Positions 22,556-31,142 of a stretch of DNA of 37,756 bases are shown here, piece after piece (positions within the stretch are counted from its first letter, which is position 1; every line of letters begins with the position of its first letter). The notes beneath the pieces are model-generated. The model was not told the origin of the DNA, made no database searches, and worked only from the letters and a program-made list of their open reading frames with translations. The position numbers and the translations under genes are program-made. The stretch is taken from NCBI RefSeq assembly GCF_003725545.1, contig NZ_RJLN01000052.1:1-37756 (forward strand). The letters run 5' to 3'. The stretch is from Micromonospora solifontis (GTDB lineage: Bacteria > Actinomycetota > Actinomycetes > Mycobacteriales > Micromonosporaceae).

Positions 22556-25500
22556 ATGACCACGGCGAAACAGTCGGTAGCCGCGGACGACCACGAGCTG
22601 CTCCTCGGCGAGCTGGTGGAGGCACTGCGACGGGTACGTCGCGGCGACCTCCGGGTCCGGCTGCCCCGGCGGGCCGGCCTGGCCGGCGAGGTGGCCGACG
22701 CCTTCAACGATGTGGCGTCGCTCCAGGAGCGGCAGCACCTGGACCTGCGTCGGATCAGCCGGATCGTCGGCCGGGACGGCCGGCTCACCGAGCGCCTCGA
22801 CGACGAGGGCCTGGACGGTTCGTGGGCGGAGGGCCAGCGGGCGGTCAACTCGCTGATCGACGATCTGGGGCGACCCACCACGGAGATCGCCCGGGTCATC
22901 GTGGCGGTGGCCGACGGCGACCTCTCCCAGCACATGGCGCTGGAGATCGACGGCCGCCCGCTGCGCGGTGAGTACCTGCGCATCGGCCGCACCGTCAACA
23001 CCATGGTCGACCAGCTCTCCTCGTTCGCCGACGAGGTGACCCGGGTGGCCCGTGAGGTGGGCACCGAGGGCAAGCTGGGCGGCCAGGCCGACGTACGCGG
23101 GGCGGCCGGCACCTGGAAGGACCTCACCGACTCGGTGAACACCATGGCGTCGAACCTCACCGGCCAGGTGCGGTCGATCTCCCAGGTGGCGACGGCGGTG
23201 GCCAAGGGCGACCTGTCGCAGAAGATCACCGTCGGGGCGCGGGGCGAGGTGGCCGAGCTGGCCGACACGATGAACTCGCTCACCGACACCCTGCGGCTCT
23301 TCGCCGAGCAGGTGACCCGGGTGGCCCGTGAGGTGGGCACCGAGGGCAAGCTCGGCGGCCAGGCCGACGTGCCGAACGTCGCGGGCACCTGGAAGGACCT
23401 GACCGACAGCGTCAACTCGATGGCGTCGAACCTGACCAGCCAGGTCCGCAACATCGCCCAGGTCTCCACGGCGGTGGCGCGGGGCGATCTCTCCCAGAAG
23501 ATCACCGTGGCGGCCCAGGGCGAGATCCTGGAGCTGAAGGACACCGTGAACACGATGGTGGATCAGCTCTCCTCGTTCGCGGACGAGGTGACCCGGGTGG
23601 CCCGTGAGGTGGGCATCGAGGGCAAGCTCGGCGGTCAGGCCCAGGTGCGCGGGGTGTCCGGCACCTGGCGTGACCTGACCGAGAACGTGAACCAGCTCGC
23701 CGGCAACCTGACCAGCCAGGTCCGCAACATCTCGCAGGTCTCCACCGCGGTCGCGAAGGGCGACCTGAGCCAGAAGATCACGGTGGACGCGCAGGGCGAG
23801 ATCCTGGAGCTGAAGAACACCGTGAACACGATGGTGGATCAGCTCTCCTCGTTCGCCGACGAGGTGACCCGGGTGGCCCGTGAGGTGGGTACCGAGGGCA
23901 AGCTCGGTGGTCAGGCGCAGGTGAAGGGGGTGTCCGGCACCTGGCGGGACCTGACCGACAACGTGAACTCGATGGCGTCGAACCTGACGTCCCAGGTGCG
24001 GAACATCGCCTCGGTCACCACGGCGGTGGCGAAGGGCGACCTGAGCCAGAAGATCACTGTGGACGCCCGGGGCGAGATCCTGGAGCTGAAGTCAACTGTC
24101 AACACGATGGTGGATCAGCTTTCGTCGTTCGCCGACGAGGTGACCCGGGTGGCCCGTGAGGTGGGCACCGAGGGCAAGCTGGGCGGCCAGGCCCAGGTAC
24201 GCGGTGTCGCGGGCACCTGGCGCGATCTGACCGACAACGTGAACTCGATGGCGTCGAACCTGACCAGTCAGGTGCGGAACATCGCCCAGGTCTCCACGGC
24301 GGTGGCGAAGGGCGACCTGAGCCAGAAGATCACGGTGGACGCGCAGGGCGAGATCCTGGAGCTGAAGAACACCGTGAACACGATGGTGGACCAGCTCTCC
24401 TCGTTCGCCGACGAGGTGACCCGGGTGGCCCGTGAGGTGGGTACCGAGGGCAAGCTCGGCGGCCAGGCGCAGGTGAAGGGGGTCTCCGGCACCTGGCGGG
24501 ACCTCACCGACAACGTGAACTCGATGGCGTCGAACCTCACCGGCCAGGTGCGGAACATCGCCTCCGTGACCACCGCCGTGGCCAAGGGCGACCTGTCGCA
24601 GAAGATCACGGTGGACGCGCAGGGCGAGATCCTGGAGCTGAAGAACACCGTGAACACGATGGTGGACCAGCTTTCCTCGTTCGCCGACGAGGTGACCCGG
24701 GTGGCCCGTGAGGTGGGTACCGAGGGCAAGCTCGGCGGCCAGGCGCAGGTGAAGGGGGTCTCCGGCACCTGGCGGGACCTCACCGAGAACGTCAACCAGC
24801 TCGCCTCGACCCTCACCACCCAGCTGCGGGCCATCGCGCAGGTCTCCACCTCGGTGACCCGGGGCGACCTGACCCAGCGGATCGCGGTCAAGGCGCAGGG
24901 CGAGGTCGCCGAGCTGAAGGACAACATCAACCAGATGATCGTCACCCTCCGGGAGACGACCAAGAAGAACGCCGAGCAGGGCTGGCTGGACTCCAACCTG
25001 GCCCGGATCGGCGGCCTGCTCCAGGGCCAGCGGGACCTCGGCGAGGTCTGCCGCATGATCATGATGGAGGTGACGCCGCTGGTCGACGCGCAGCTCGGCG
25101 CGTTCTTCCTGGTGGACAGCTCCGAGGGGAGCGTGCGGCTGCGGCTCACCGCCTCCTACGGGTACGTGGCCCGCGGGCACGACGTGACGTTCGGTCCGGG
25201 CGAGGGCCTGGTCGGGCAGGCGGCGCTCTCCCGGCGGACCATCCGGGTCAACACCCAGCCCGACGGTCGCCTGGTGCTGCGCTCCGGGCTGGCCGAGACA
25301 CCCCCCGCCGACCTGGTGGTGCTGCCGGTGCTCTTCGAGGGCGAGCTGCTCGGGGTGATCGAGTTCGCCGGGGTGACCACCTTCTCCGAGCTGCACCTGG
25401 CGTTCCTGGAGCGGCTGGTCCTGACCATCGGCGTCGCGGTCAACACCATTCAGGCCAACCGGCGTACGGAGGAGCTGCTGGCCCAGTCGCAGCGGCTGGC

Positions 25501-26908
25501 GCACGAACTCCAGGAGCAGTCGGCGGAACTTCAGCGCACCAACGCCGAGCTGGAGGACAAGGCCCGGCTGCTGTCGGAGCAGAAGACGAACATCGAGACG
25601 CAGAACCGGGAGATCGAGCTGGCCCGGCTCGGCCTGGAGGAGAAGGCGCAGCAGCTCACCCGCGCGTCGGCGTACAAGTCGGAGTTCCTGGCGAACATGA
25701 GCCACGAGCTGCGTACGCCGTTGAACTCGCTGCTGCTGCTGGCCCGGCTGCTGGCCGAGAACCCGGAGCAGAACCTGACCCCGAAGCAGATCGAGTTCGC
25801 CCGGACGATCCACAGCGCCGGCTCCGACCTGCTCTCGCTGATCGACGACATCCTCGACCTCTCCAAGATCGAGGCGGGCCGGATGGACGTGGAGCCGACC
25901 GAGGTCCGGTTCGCCGAGATCCGCGGCTACGTGGAGCAGGCGTTCGCCCCGCAGGCCGAGGAGAAGGGCCTCGACTTCCAGGTGCGGATCAGCAAGGACC
26001 TGCCGGCGGCGCTGGTCACCGACGCCCAGCGGCTGCAGCAGATCCTGCGCAACCTGCTCTCCAACGCGGTCAAGTTCACCGACCACGGCGCGGTGACACT
26101 GCGGATCGCCCCGGCCGCCGAGAACGCGGTCTTCGACGTGCCGGCGCTGACCAACGCCCGGCACGTGGTCGCGTTCACCGTGATCGACACCGGCATCGGC
26201 GTCTCGGACGACAAGCTCTCGCTGATCTTCGAGGCGTTCCAGCAGGCCGACGGCACCACCAGCCGGCGGTACGGGGGCACCGGGCTGGGCCTGTCGATCA
26301 GCCGGGACCTGGCCCGCCTGCTCGGCGGCACGATCACCGTCTCGTCGGCGCCCGGGCAGGGGTCGACCTTCACCCTCTTCGTACCGGACGTGCTGGCGCC
26401 GGACGCGGTGGTCGCGCCAGCGCCCCCGTCGCCGCAGCGTGCGGGCCTGCCGTCGTCCCTGCTGATGCCGATGGAGCTGCCCCAGCCGGCGGAGACGCCG
26501 GCGACCCGGCGGCTGGAGGGTGTGACGGTCCTGATCGTCGACGACGACGTCCGGAACGTCTTCGCCCTGACCTCCGCGTTGGAACTTCACGGGATGACCG
26601 TGTTGTACTCGGACAACGGGGCGGACGGTGTCCGCCAGTTGGCCGAGCATCCGGAGGTGGACATCGTGCTGATGGACGCGATGATGCCGGACCAGGACGG
26701 ATACGAGACGACCCGGCAGATCCGGCGCAACCACCGCTTCGCGGACCTGCCGATCGTCTTCCTGACCGCGAAGGCGATGCCCGGTGACCGGGAGTCGGCG
26801 ATCGCGGCCGGCGGCAGCGACTACATCACCAAGCCGGTGGACCTGGACGAGCTGATCGAGCTGATGGCGTCCTGGGTCAGCCGGAGCCGAGGCGAGGAGA
26901 CTTCGTGA
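22556..26908 (+). CDS. Soluble poly-HAMP hybrid histidine kinase
   Basis: A 1450-residue cytosolic kinase with no membrane segment. Residues 20-800 are a HAMP array: eight GDL(S/T)Q-type units alternate with seven EVG(T/I)EGKLGGQA units, as in fungal group III (Nik1/Os-1) kinases. Residues 825-965 are a GAF domain (DAQLGAFFLVD, FGPGEGLVGQAA). Residues 970-1040 are a coiled coil. HisKA has NMSHELRTPLN with His1050, and HATPase has NLLSNAVKF, DTGIGV and GGTGLGLSISRD. A C-terminal receiver (1322-1450) has Asp1374 in VLMDAMMPD and a lysine in ITKPVD. ATG 22553 and 22556 are adjacent and either may be used. The stop overlaps the next start (GTGA). The signal is unknown; osmotic or cell-wall stress is a guess from the fungal analogy. 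Confidence 0.93.
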   Translation: MTTAKQSVAADDHELLLGELVEALRRVRRGDLRVRLPRRAGLAGEVADAFNDVASLQERQHLDLRRISRIVGRDGRLTERLDDEGLDGSWAEGQRAVNSLIDDLGRPTTEIARVIVAVADGDLSQHMALEIDGRPLRGEYLRIGRTVNTMVDQLSSFADEVTRVAREVGTEGKLGGQADVRGAAGTWKDLTDSVNTMASNLTGQVRSISQVATAVAKGDLSQKITVGARGEVAELADTMNSLTDTLRLFAEQVTRVAREVGTEGKLGGQADVPNVAGTWKDLTDSVNSMASNLTSQVRNIAQVSTAVARGDLSQKITVAAQGEILELKDTVNTMVDQLSSFADEVTRVAREVGIEGKLGGQAQVRGVSGTWRDLTENVNQLAGNLTSQVRNISQVSTAVAKGDLSQKITVDAQGEILELKNTVNTMVDQLSSFADEVTRVAREVGTEGKLGGQAQVKGVSGTWRDLTDNVNSMASNLTSQVRNIASVTTAVAKGDLSQKITVDARGEILELKSTVNTMVDQLSSFADEVTRVAREVGTEGKLGGQAQVRGVAGTWRDLTDNVNSMASNLTSQVRNIAQVSTAVAKGDLSQKITVDAQGEILELKNTVNTMVDQLSSFADEVTRVAREVGTEGKLGGQAQVKGVSGTWRDLTDNVNSMASNLTGQVRNIASVTTAVAKGDLSQKITVDAQGEILELKNTVNTMVDQLSSFADEVTRVAREVGTEGKLGGQAQVKGVSGTWRDLTENVNQLASTLTTQLRAIAQVSTSVTRGDLTQRIAVKAQGEVAELKDNINQMIVTLRETTKKNAEQGWLDSNLARIGGLLQGQRDLGEVCRMIMMEVTPLVDAQLGAFFLVDSSEGSVRLRLTASYGYVARGHDVTFGPGEGLVGQAALSRRTIRVNTQPDGRLVLRSGLAETPPADLVVLPVLFEGELLGVIEFAGVTTFSELHLAFLERLVLTIGVAVNTIQANRRTEELLAQSQRLAHELQEQSAELQRTNAELEDKARLLSEQKTNIETQNREIELARLGLEEKAQQLTRASAYKSEFLANMSHELRTPLNSLLLLARLLAENPEQNLTPKQIEFARTIHSAGSDLLSLIDDILDLSKIEAGRMDVEPTEVRFAEIRGYVEQAFAPQAEEKGLDFQVRISKDLPAALVTDAQRLQQILRNLLSNAVKFTDHGAVTLRIAPAAENAVFDVPALTNARHVVAFTVIDTGIGVSDDKLSLIFEAFQQADGTTSRRYGGTGLGLSISRDLARLLGGTITVSSAPGQGSTFTLFVPDVLAPDAVVAPAPPSPQRAGLPSSLLMPMELPQPAETPATRRLEGVTVLIVDDDVRNVFALTSALELHGMTVLYSDNGADGVRQLAEHPEVDIVLMDAMMPDQDGYETTRQIRRNHRFADLPIVFLTAKAMPGDRESAIAAGGSDYITKPVDLDELIELMASWVSRSRGEETS
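22901..24945 (+). repeat. 276-bp tandem coding repeat (poly-HAMP array)
   Basis: Units of 92 codons, seven periods, for example the GGTGAC of EVTRVAREVG at 23035, 23311 and then every 276 bp. The unit before 23035 carries five extra codons. The middle and late units are almost identical at DNA level, including third positions, while the first and last are more divergent. This suggests recent homogenisation by recombination. Confidence 0.9.
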
Positions 26909-27462
26909 CCCAGACGGCCAAGGCGCTGCTGGTCGACGACCGGCGGGAGAACCTGATGGCCCTGGAGGCGATCCTCCAGGGGCTTCCGGTGCAGTCGGTC
27001 GCGGTGGAGAGCGGCGAGGCGGCGCTGAAGCAGCTCCTGGTCGACGACTTCGCGGTGATCCTGCTGGACGCCCAGATGCCGGACATGGACGGCTTCGAGA
27101 CCGCCACCCACATCAAGCGGCGGGAGCGGACCCGCCACGTACCGATCATCTTCCTCACCGCGGCGGACAAGGACGCCCAGCTGGCCCTGCGCGGCTACGC
27201 GGTCGGGGCGGTGGACTACCTGACCAAGCCGTTCGACCCGTGGGTGCTGCGGGCCAAGGTGTCGGTCTTCGTGGAGCTGTGGGTGAAGACCCGGCAGCTG
27301 GCCGCCCAGTCCGACCTGGTGCGGGAGCGGGACACCCAGTGGCGGCTGCTCACCGACGCGGTGGACGAGGCGACCGGCCTGCTGCGCGGGGACGACAGCC
27401 CGGAGGCCCGGGACCGCGCGGTGGACATCCTGGAGCAGGCGCGCTGGGGCAACACGCCCTGA
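26905..27462 (+). CDS. Single-receiver response regulator
   Basis: A 185-residue protein. Residues 5-125 form a complete receiver: acidic pair VDDR (Asp11-Asp12), acceptor Asp55 in ILLDAQMPDMDG, Thr in FLTAAD and Lys108 in YLTKPF. The C-terminal 60 residues are helical and charged (KTRQLAAQSDLVRERDTQWRLL, RDRAVDILEQARW) with no DNA-binding domain, so output is probably by protein contact. GTG 26905 overlaps the kinase stop by four bases, so it is co-translated with the poly-HAMP hybrid kinase and is its probable second phosphoryl acceptor. It is convergent with the GbsR/MarR gene, which ends three bases further on. Confidence 0.92.
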   Translation: MTQTAKALLVDDRRENLMALEAILQGLPVQSVAVESGEAALKQLLVDDFAVILLDAQMPDMDGFETATHIKRRERTRHVPIIFLTAADKDAQLALRGYAVGAVDYLTKPFDPWVLRAKVSVFVELWVKTRQLAAQSDLVRERDTQWRLLTDAVDEATGLLRGDDSPEARDRAVDILEQARWGNTP

Positions 27463-27465
27463 CCG

Positions 27466-27987
27466 TCAGGCGTCGGCCGGCCGGCCGTGCCCGGTCGCGG
27501 CTCGTCGGGCCCGCCACCGCTCGCCGAGGGCGTCGATCTCCTCCTGTACGAAGAGGAAGAAGTCCCGCATCTCGGCCACCCGCTCGCCGGCCGGGGTCGT
27601 CCGCCCGAGCAGCGCGTCGACCCCGCCGTTGGCGATGTCGATGAAGTTCTTGTAGAGGCCGGTCTTGGTGATGGTGGCCTCGTACCAGGGGTTGTCCGGC
27701 ATCCGGTAGTGGTCCCGCCGGGACCCCTTGACCGGCTCCCGGACCAGCATGCCGAACTGGGTCAGGTAGCGGACCGCGCCGGAGACGGCGGCGGCGCTGA
27801 CCCCGAGCCGCTCGCCGATCTCGGCGGCGGTGAGCGGCTGGTCCGCGCTCATCACGGTGAACAGCACCCGGCCGGCCATCCGGGGGAAGCCGACGTCGGC
27901 GAACGCCATCGCCATCCGTTCGACGAAGAGGTGGACCTCTTCCTCGTCCCGGCGGTGCGGCTCGTTGCCCGTCGTCGTCTCGCTCAT
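27466..27987 (-). CDS. GbsR/MarR-family transcriptional regulator
   Basis: A 173-residue winged-helix regulator. The helix-turn-helix is at residues 50-85 (LTAAEIGERLGVSAAAVSGAVRYL), followed by a wing (MLVREPVKGSRRDHYRM). Flanking helices (VHLFVERMAMAFADVGFPRMAGRVL and RDFFLFVQEEIDAL) form the dimer. This type commonly pairs with a divergent ABC exporter, as here, and acts as a repressor released by a drug or metabolite (family knowledge). ATG 27987 is chosen because upstream in-frame sequence runs into the exporter gene. TTGTGA-N18-GACGAT on the minus strand (28025 to 27996) could be its promoter, overlapping that of the exporter. Confidence 0.9.
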   Translation of the reverse strand: MSETTTGNEPHRRDEEEVHLFVERMAMAFADVGFPRMAGRVLFTVMSADQPLTAAEIGERLGVSAAAVSGAVRYLTQFGMLVREPVKGSRRDHYRMPDNPWYEATITKTGLYKNFIDIANGGVDALLGRTTPAGERVAEMRDFFLFVQEEIDALGERWRARRAATGHGRPADA

Positions 27988-28018
27988 CACACCTGATCGT
28001 CTCTCAGATCTCACTGTC

Positions 28019-28047
28019 TTCACAAGTTTATGAAACGAGCGTAGCTT
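28019..28047. promoter_or_regulatory. Exporter promoter with GbsR/MarR-type operator
   Basis: TTCACA at 28019-28024, a 17-bp spacer and TAGCTT at 28042-28047 form a promoter whose start would be at about 28054-28055, the exporter ATG. The imperfect palindrome TTCACAAGTTTATGAA (28019-28034, 12 of 16 bases symmetric) covers the -35 of this promoter and that of the divergent regulator gene, so one dimer could control both. Confidence 0.65.
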
Positions 28048-28054
28048 CCGAAGT

Positions 28055-28957
28055 ATGGAAACTCCCATTGAGGTGTCCGGCCTGGTGAAGACCTTCGGCC
28101 GGACTCGCGCGCTGGACGGACTCGACCTGGCCGTGCGTGCCGGCGAGGTGCACGGGTTCCTCGGCCCGAACGGCTCGGGCAAGTCCACCACCATCCGGGT
28201 GCTGCTCGGCCTGTTGCGGGCGGACGCGGGGGCCGTCCGACTGCTCGGCGGTGACCCCTGGCGGGACGCCGTCGCCCTGCACCGCCGGCTGGCGTACGTC
28301 CCCGGCGACGTCACCCTCTGGCCCACCCTGAGCGGCGGCGAGGTGATCGACCTGCTCGGCCGGATGCGCGGCGGGCTCGACCCGAAGCGCCGCGCCGAGC
28401 TACTGGAGTCCTTCGAACTGGATCCGCGCAAGAAGGGCCGAACCTACTCCAAGGGCAACCGGCAGAAGGTCGGCCTGGTCGCCGCGCTCGCCTCCGACGT
28501 CGAGCTGCTGATCCTCGACGAGCCGACCTCCGGGCTCGACCCGCTGATGGAGGAGGTCTTCCAGCACTGGGTGCACCGGGCCAAGCAGGACGGTCGCACC
28601 GTGCTGCTGTCCAGCCACATCCTGGCCGAGGTGGAGGCGCTCTGCGACCGGGTGACGATCATCCGCAACGGCCGGGCCGTGGAGTCCGGCACCCTCGGCG
28701 AGCTGCGCCACCTGCACCGCACCTCGATCGACGCCGAGCTGGCCGCCCCGCTGGACGGGCTGGCCGACCTGCCCGGCGTGCACGACCTGCGGGTCGACGG
28801 GAACCGGGTGCGCTTCGACGTGGACGGCGCCGCGCTGGACACCGCCCTGCGCCGCCTCACCGAGCTGGGCGTACGCAGCCTGGTCAGCAAGCCGCCCACG
28901 CTGGAGGAGCTGTTCCTGCGGCACTACGAGACGGCCCCGGCCGAGGTGTCCGCATGA
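28055..28957 (+). CDS. ABC exporter ATP-binding protein (DrrA-like)
   Basis: A 300-residue nucleotide-binding subunit. Walker A is GPNGSGKST (37-45), the signature is the variant YSKGNRQKVGL rather than LSGGQ, Walker B is LLILDEPTSGLD and the H-loop is LLSSHIL. Residues 220-300 are a C-terminal domain (PPTLEELFLRHYE) seen in polyketide-antibiotic exporters. The start follows a -10 (TAGCTT) by seven bases, so the mRNA is probably leaderless. The four-base ATGA overlap with the permease makes a two-gene exporter operon under the divergent GbsR/MarR regulator. Likely role: export of an antibiotic-like compound; substrate unknown. Confidence 0.93.
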   Translation: METPIEVSGLVKTFGRTRALDGLDLAVRAGEVHGFLGPNGSGKSTTIRVLLGLLRADAGAVRLLGGDPWRDAVALHRRLAYVPGDVTLWPTLSGGEVIDLLGRMRGGLDPKRRAELLESFELDPRKKGRTYSKGNRQKVGLVAALASDVELLILDEPTSGLDPLMEEVFQHWVHRAKQDGRTVLLSSHILAEVEALCDRVTIIRNGRAVESGTLGELRHLHRTSIDAELAAPLDGLADLPGVHDLRVDGNRVRFDVDGAALDTALRRLTELGVRSLVSKPPTLEELFLRHYETAPAEVSA

Positions 28958-30546
28958 GCACGCTCACCGGCACCCGTCACCTGGTCCGGCTGATCCTGCG
29001 CCGGGACCGCTTCCTGCTCCCGCTCTGGGTGCTGGTCCTGGCCGTGCTGCCGATGACCTACGCGAAGAGCTTCTTCGAGTTCTTCCCCACCGAGGCGGAG
29101 CGGGCGGCGTACGCCACCGGCACCGGCCGCAACCCGTCGATCGTCGCGCTGCTCGGCCCGCTCTACGGCGACAGCGTGGGCGCGCTGACCGCCCAGCGCG
29201 CCGGCTTCCTGCTGGTGATCGTCGCGCTGGCCAGCCTGCTCACGGTGGTCCGGCACACCCGCACCGAGGAGGAGGCCGGTCGCCGGGAACTGCTCGGCGG
29301 CTCGGTGCTGGGCCGGCATGCCGGACTGACCGCCGCGCTGCTCGTGACGTACGCGGCCGACGTGCTGCTCGGCCTGCTCAGCGCCGCCGGGCTGGTCGCC
29401 GCCGGGCTGCCCGCCGCCGGCTCGTACGCGTACGGCCTCGCCACCGCGCTGACCGGCATCGTGTTCGCCACGGTCGGCGGGCTGGCCGCCCAGCTCACCG
29501 AGACCGCGGGCGGGGCGCGGGGGACCGGGATCGCCGTGCTCGGGGCCGCCTTCGCGCTCCGGATGGTCGGCGACACCGCCACGCACGACTGGCCGAGCTG
29601 GCTCTCCCCGCTCGGCTGGGCGCCGCGGATCCGCGCGTACGAGGGGGAGCGCTGGTGGGTGCTGGCGCTGCCGGTGCTGGTGGCGGCGCTGTTCGCCGCG
29701 GCCGCGTACCCGCTGTCGGTGCGTCGCGACCTGGGCGCCGGGCTGCTGCCGCCCCGGCTCGGGCGGCCCACCGCCGGTTCGGCCCTCGCCGGACCGTTCG
29801 GCCTGGCCTGGCGACTGCACCGGGGGCAGATCCTCTGGTGGTCGGTCGGCTTCGGGCTGCTCGGGCTGATCCTGGGCGGTGCCGCGAAGGCCGCCGGCCG
29901 TTCGGTGGCGGGGAACCCGCAGCTGGAGCAGATCATGGCCAAGATCGGCGGGGCCGCCGGCCTGTCCGACGCGTACCTGGGGGCCACCCTCGGCCTGGCC
30001 GGGTGGGCGGCGGCCGGCTACGGCATCCAGGCCGCGCTGCGGATGCGCGCGGAGGAGGCCGCCGGGCGGGCCGAGCCGCTGCTCGCCACCGAGACCCGAC
30101 GCTCCGCCTGGTTGCTGTCACACGTGGTGTTCGCGCTGCTCGGTCCGGCGGTGGTGCTCGTGGTGACCGGCCTGGCGACGGGCCTCACGTACGGGATCAG
30201 CACCCACGACCTGGCCCGCGAGCTGCCCCGGATGGCCGGTGCCGGGCTGGCCCAACTGCCGGCGGCCTGGGTGCTGGCCGGCGTGGCGGTGCTGCTCTAC
30301 GGGCTGGCCCCGCGCCTCGCGCCGGTGGCCTGGGCGCTGCTGTCGGTCTGCGTGCTGCTCGGCCAGCTCGGCGCGGTGCTCGAGCTCGACCAGTGGCTGC
30401 TGGACCTCTCCCCGTTCACGCACACCCCGCAGGTCCTGCGGGACAGCTGGAGCCCGACCCCGCTCTGGCTCCAAACCGCCCTGGCCCTAGCCCTTACCGC
30501 GATCGGCCTAACCACCTTCCACCGCCGCGACATCCCCACGGTCTGA
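28954..30546 (+). CDS. ABC exporter permease (polyketide antibiotic exporter type)
   Basis: A 530-residue membrane protein with about twelve hydrophobic segments in two similar halves. The sequence FFPTEAERAAYATGTGRNPSIVALLGP after the first helix and TRTEEEAGRRELLGGSVLGR in the first half, repeated as MRAEEAAGRAEPLLATETRR in the second half, are the hallmarks of the TnrB/tetronasin-type exporter permeases. The fused double-length permease works with the ATPase encoded upstream, with which it overlaps by four bases. The stop is followed 13 bp later by the GATCATGA palindrome, which should end the transcript. Confidence 0.9.
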   Translation: MSTLTGTRHLVRLILRRDRFLLPLWVLVLAVLPMTYAKSFFEFFPTEAERAAYATGTGRNPSIVALLGPLYGDSVGALTAQRAGFLLVIVALASLLTVVRHTRTEEEAGRRELLGGSVLGRHAGLTAALLVTYAADVLLGLLSAAGLVAAGLPAAGSYAYGLATALTGIVFATVGGLAAQLTETAGGARGTGIAVLGAAFALRMVGDTATHDWPSWLSPLGWAPRIRAYEGERWWVLALPVLVAALFAAAAYPLSVRRDLGAGLLPPRLGRPTAGSALAGPFGLAWRLHRGQILWWSVGFGLLGLILGGAAKAAGRSVAGNPQLEQIMAKIGGAAGLSDAYLGATLGLAGWAAAGYGIQAALRMRAEEAAGRAEPLLATETRRSAWLLSHVVFALLGPAVVLVVTGLATGLTYGISTHDLARELPRMAGAGLAQLPAAWVLAGVAVLLYGLAPRLAPVAWALLSVCVLLGQLGAVLELDQWLLDLSPFTHTPQVLRDSWSPTPLWLQTALALALTAIGLTTFHRRDIPTV

Positions 30547-30559
30547 CCCGCTCTGCTCG

Positions 30560-30620
30560 GTCGATCATGAAGTTGGCGGCAGTGAAAGAGATCCACTCCG
30601 CCGCTAACTTCATGATCAAC
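30560..30620. repeat. GATCATGA palindrome between convergent genes (copy 2)
   Basis: A 21-bp stem with two wobble-type mismatches: GTCGATCATGAAGTTGGCGG.. at 30560-30580 with 30600-30620, and an inner AGTG/CACT pair. Read on the minus strand it begins GTTGATCATGAAGTTAGCGG and matches copy 1 at 20206 (GTTGATCATGAGGTTAGCGG). In both copies the C-rich tract lies outside the GTTGATC arm, next to a stop codon. Confidence 0.85.
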
Positions 30621-30625
30621 GAGGC

Positions 30626-30666
30626 GGGTGGGTGGGGGTGGGGTGGGGTGGGGTGGGGTCAGGGGG
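30626..30666 (+). repeat. (GGGGT)n tract with G-quadruplex potential
   Basis: Eight G-runs of three to five, mostly in GGGGT units, directly downstream of the palindrome and running into the end of the STAS gene on the other strand (stop 30661-30659). The transcript of that gene is therefore C-rich after its stop, and a read-through transcript of the exporter operon could form a quadruplex. Confidence 0.8.
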
Positions 30667-30991
30667 CGGTTTCGTTGCGGATCATCAGGGCCGACCGGAG
30701 GCCGGTGATGTCCAGGACGCGGAGGAGGAAGTCGCCGACGTTGCTCAGCACCAGCAGGCTCTGGGCGTGGCTGGCCTTGCGGCTGAGCACCACCAGGGTG
30801 CCGAGACCCTGGGAGTCGCAGAAGGTCACCCCGGCCAGGTCGAGCACGATACGCGGTGGCGGATCGGCCAGCACCTCATTGACGACTGTCGAGAGCTGGG
30901 CGGCCGTGAGCATGTCGATCTCACCGGCAAGGCGAAGCACTGCTTCGTCGCCCGTCCGGTGCACCGTGATGGACAGTTCGGCACGATCCAC
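30659..30991 (-). CDS. STAS-domain anti-sigma factor antagonist
   Basis: A 110-residue SpoIIAA/RsbV-type protein with VLRLAGEIDMLTAAQL near the start and the phosphorylation motif FCDSQGL (Ser60). GTG 30991 is chosen because TAGGCT (31003-30998) ends six bases upstream, the pattern of a leaderless gene. It has no cognate kinase next to it, but the window encodes two RsbW-like ATPase domains and three PP2C domains that could act on it (inference). It is divergent from hemL across 151 bp and convergent with the exporter operon. Confidence 0.9.
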   Translation of the reverse strand: MDRAELSITVHRTGDEAVLRLAGEIDMLTAAQLSTVVNEVLADPPPRIVLDLAGVTFCDSQGLGTLVVLSRKASHAQSLLVLSNVGDFLLRVLDITGLRSALMIRNETAP

Positions 30992-31142
30992 CGCGTCAGC
31001 CTATCGCGATCTCGACCACCCGGCCTGTCGAGCCGGGGGCCGCCCGGCGATCATGGGCCGCTCCCGCGGGGCGTGAGCCGGGTAACCCGCGATGCGGGGT
31101 GGCTGCCGACCAGCCGTCCGGCGCTGACACAATGGCGGCATC

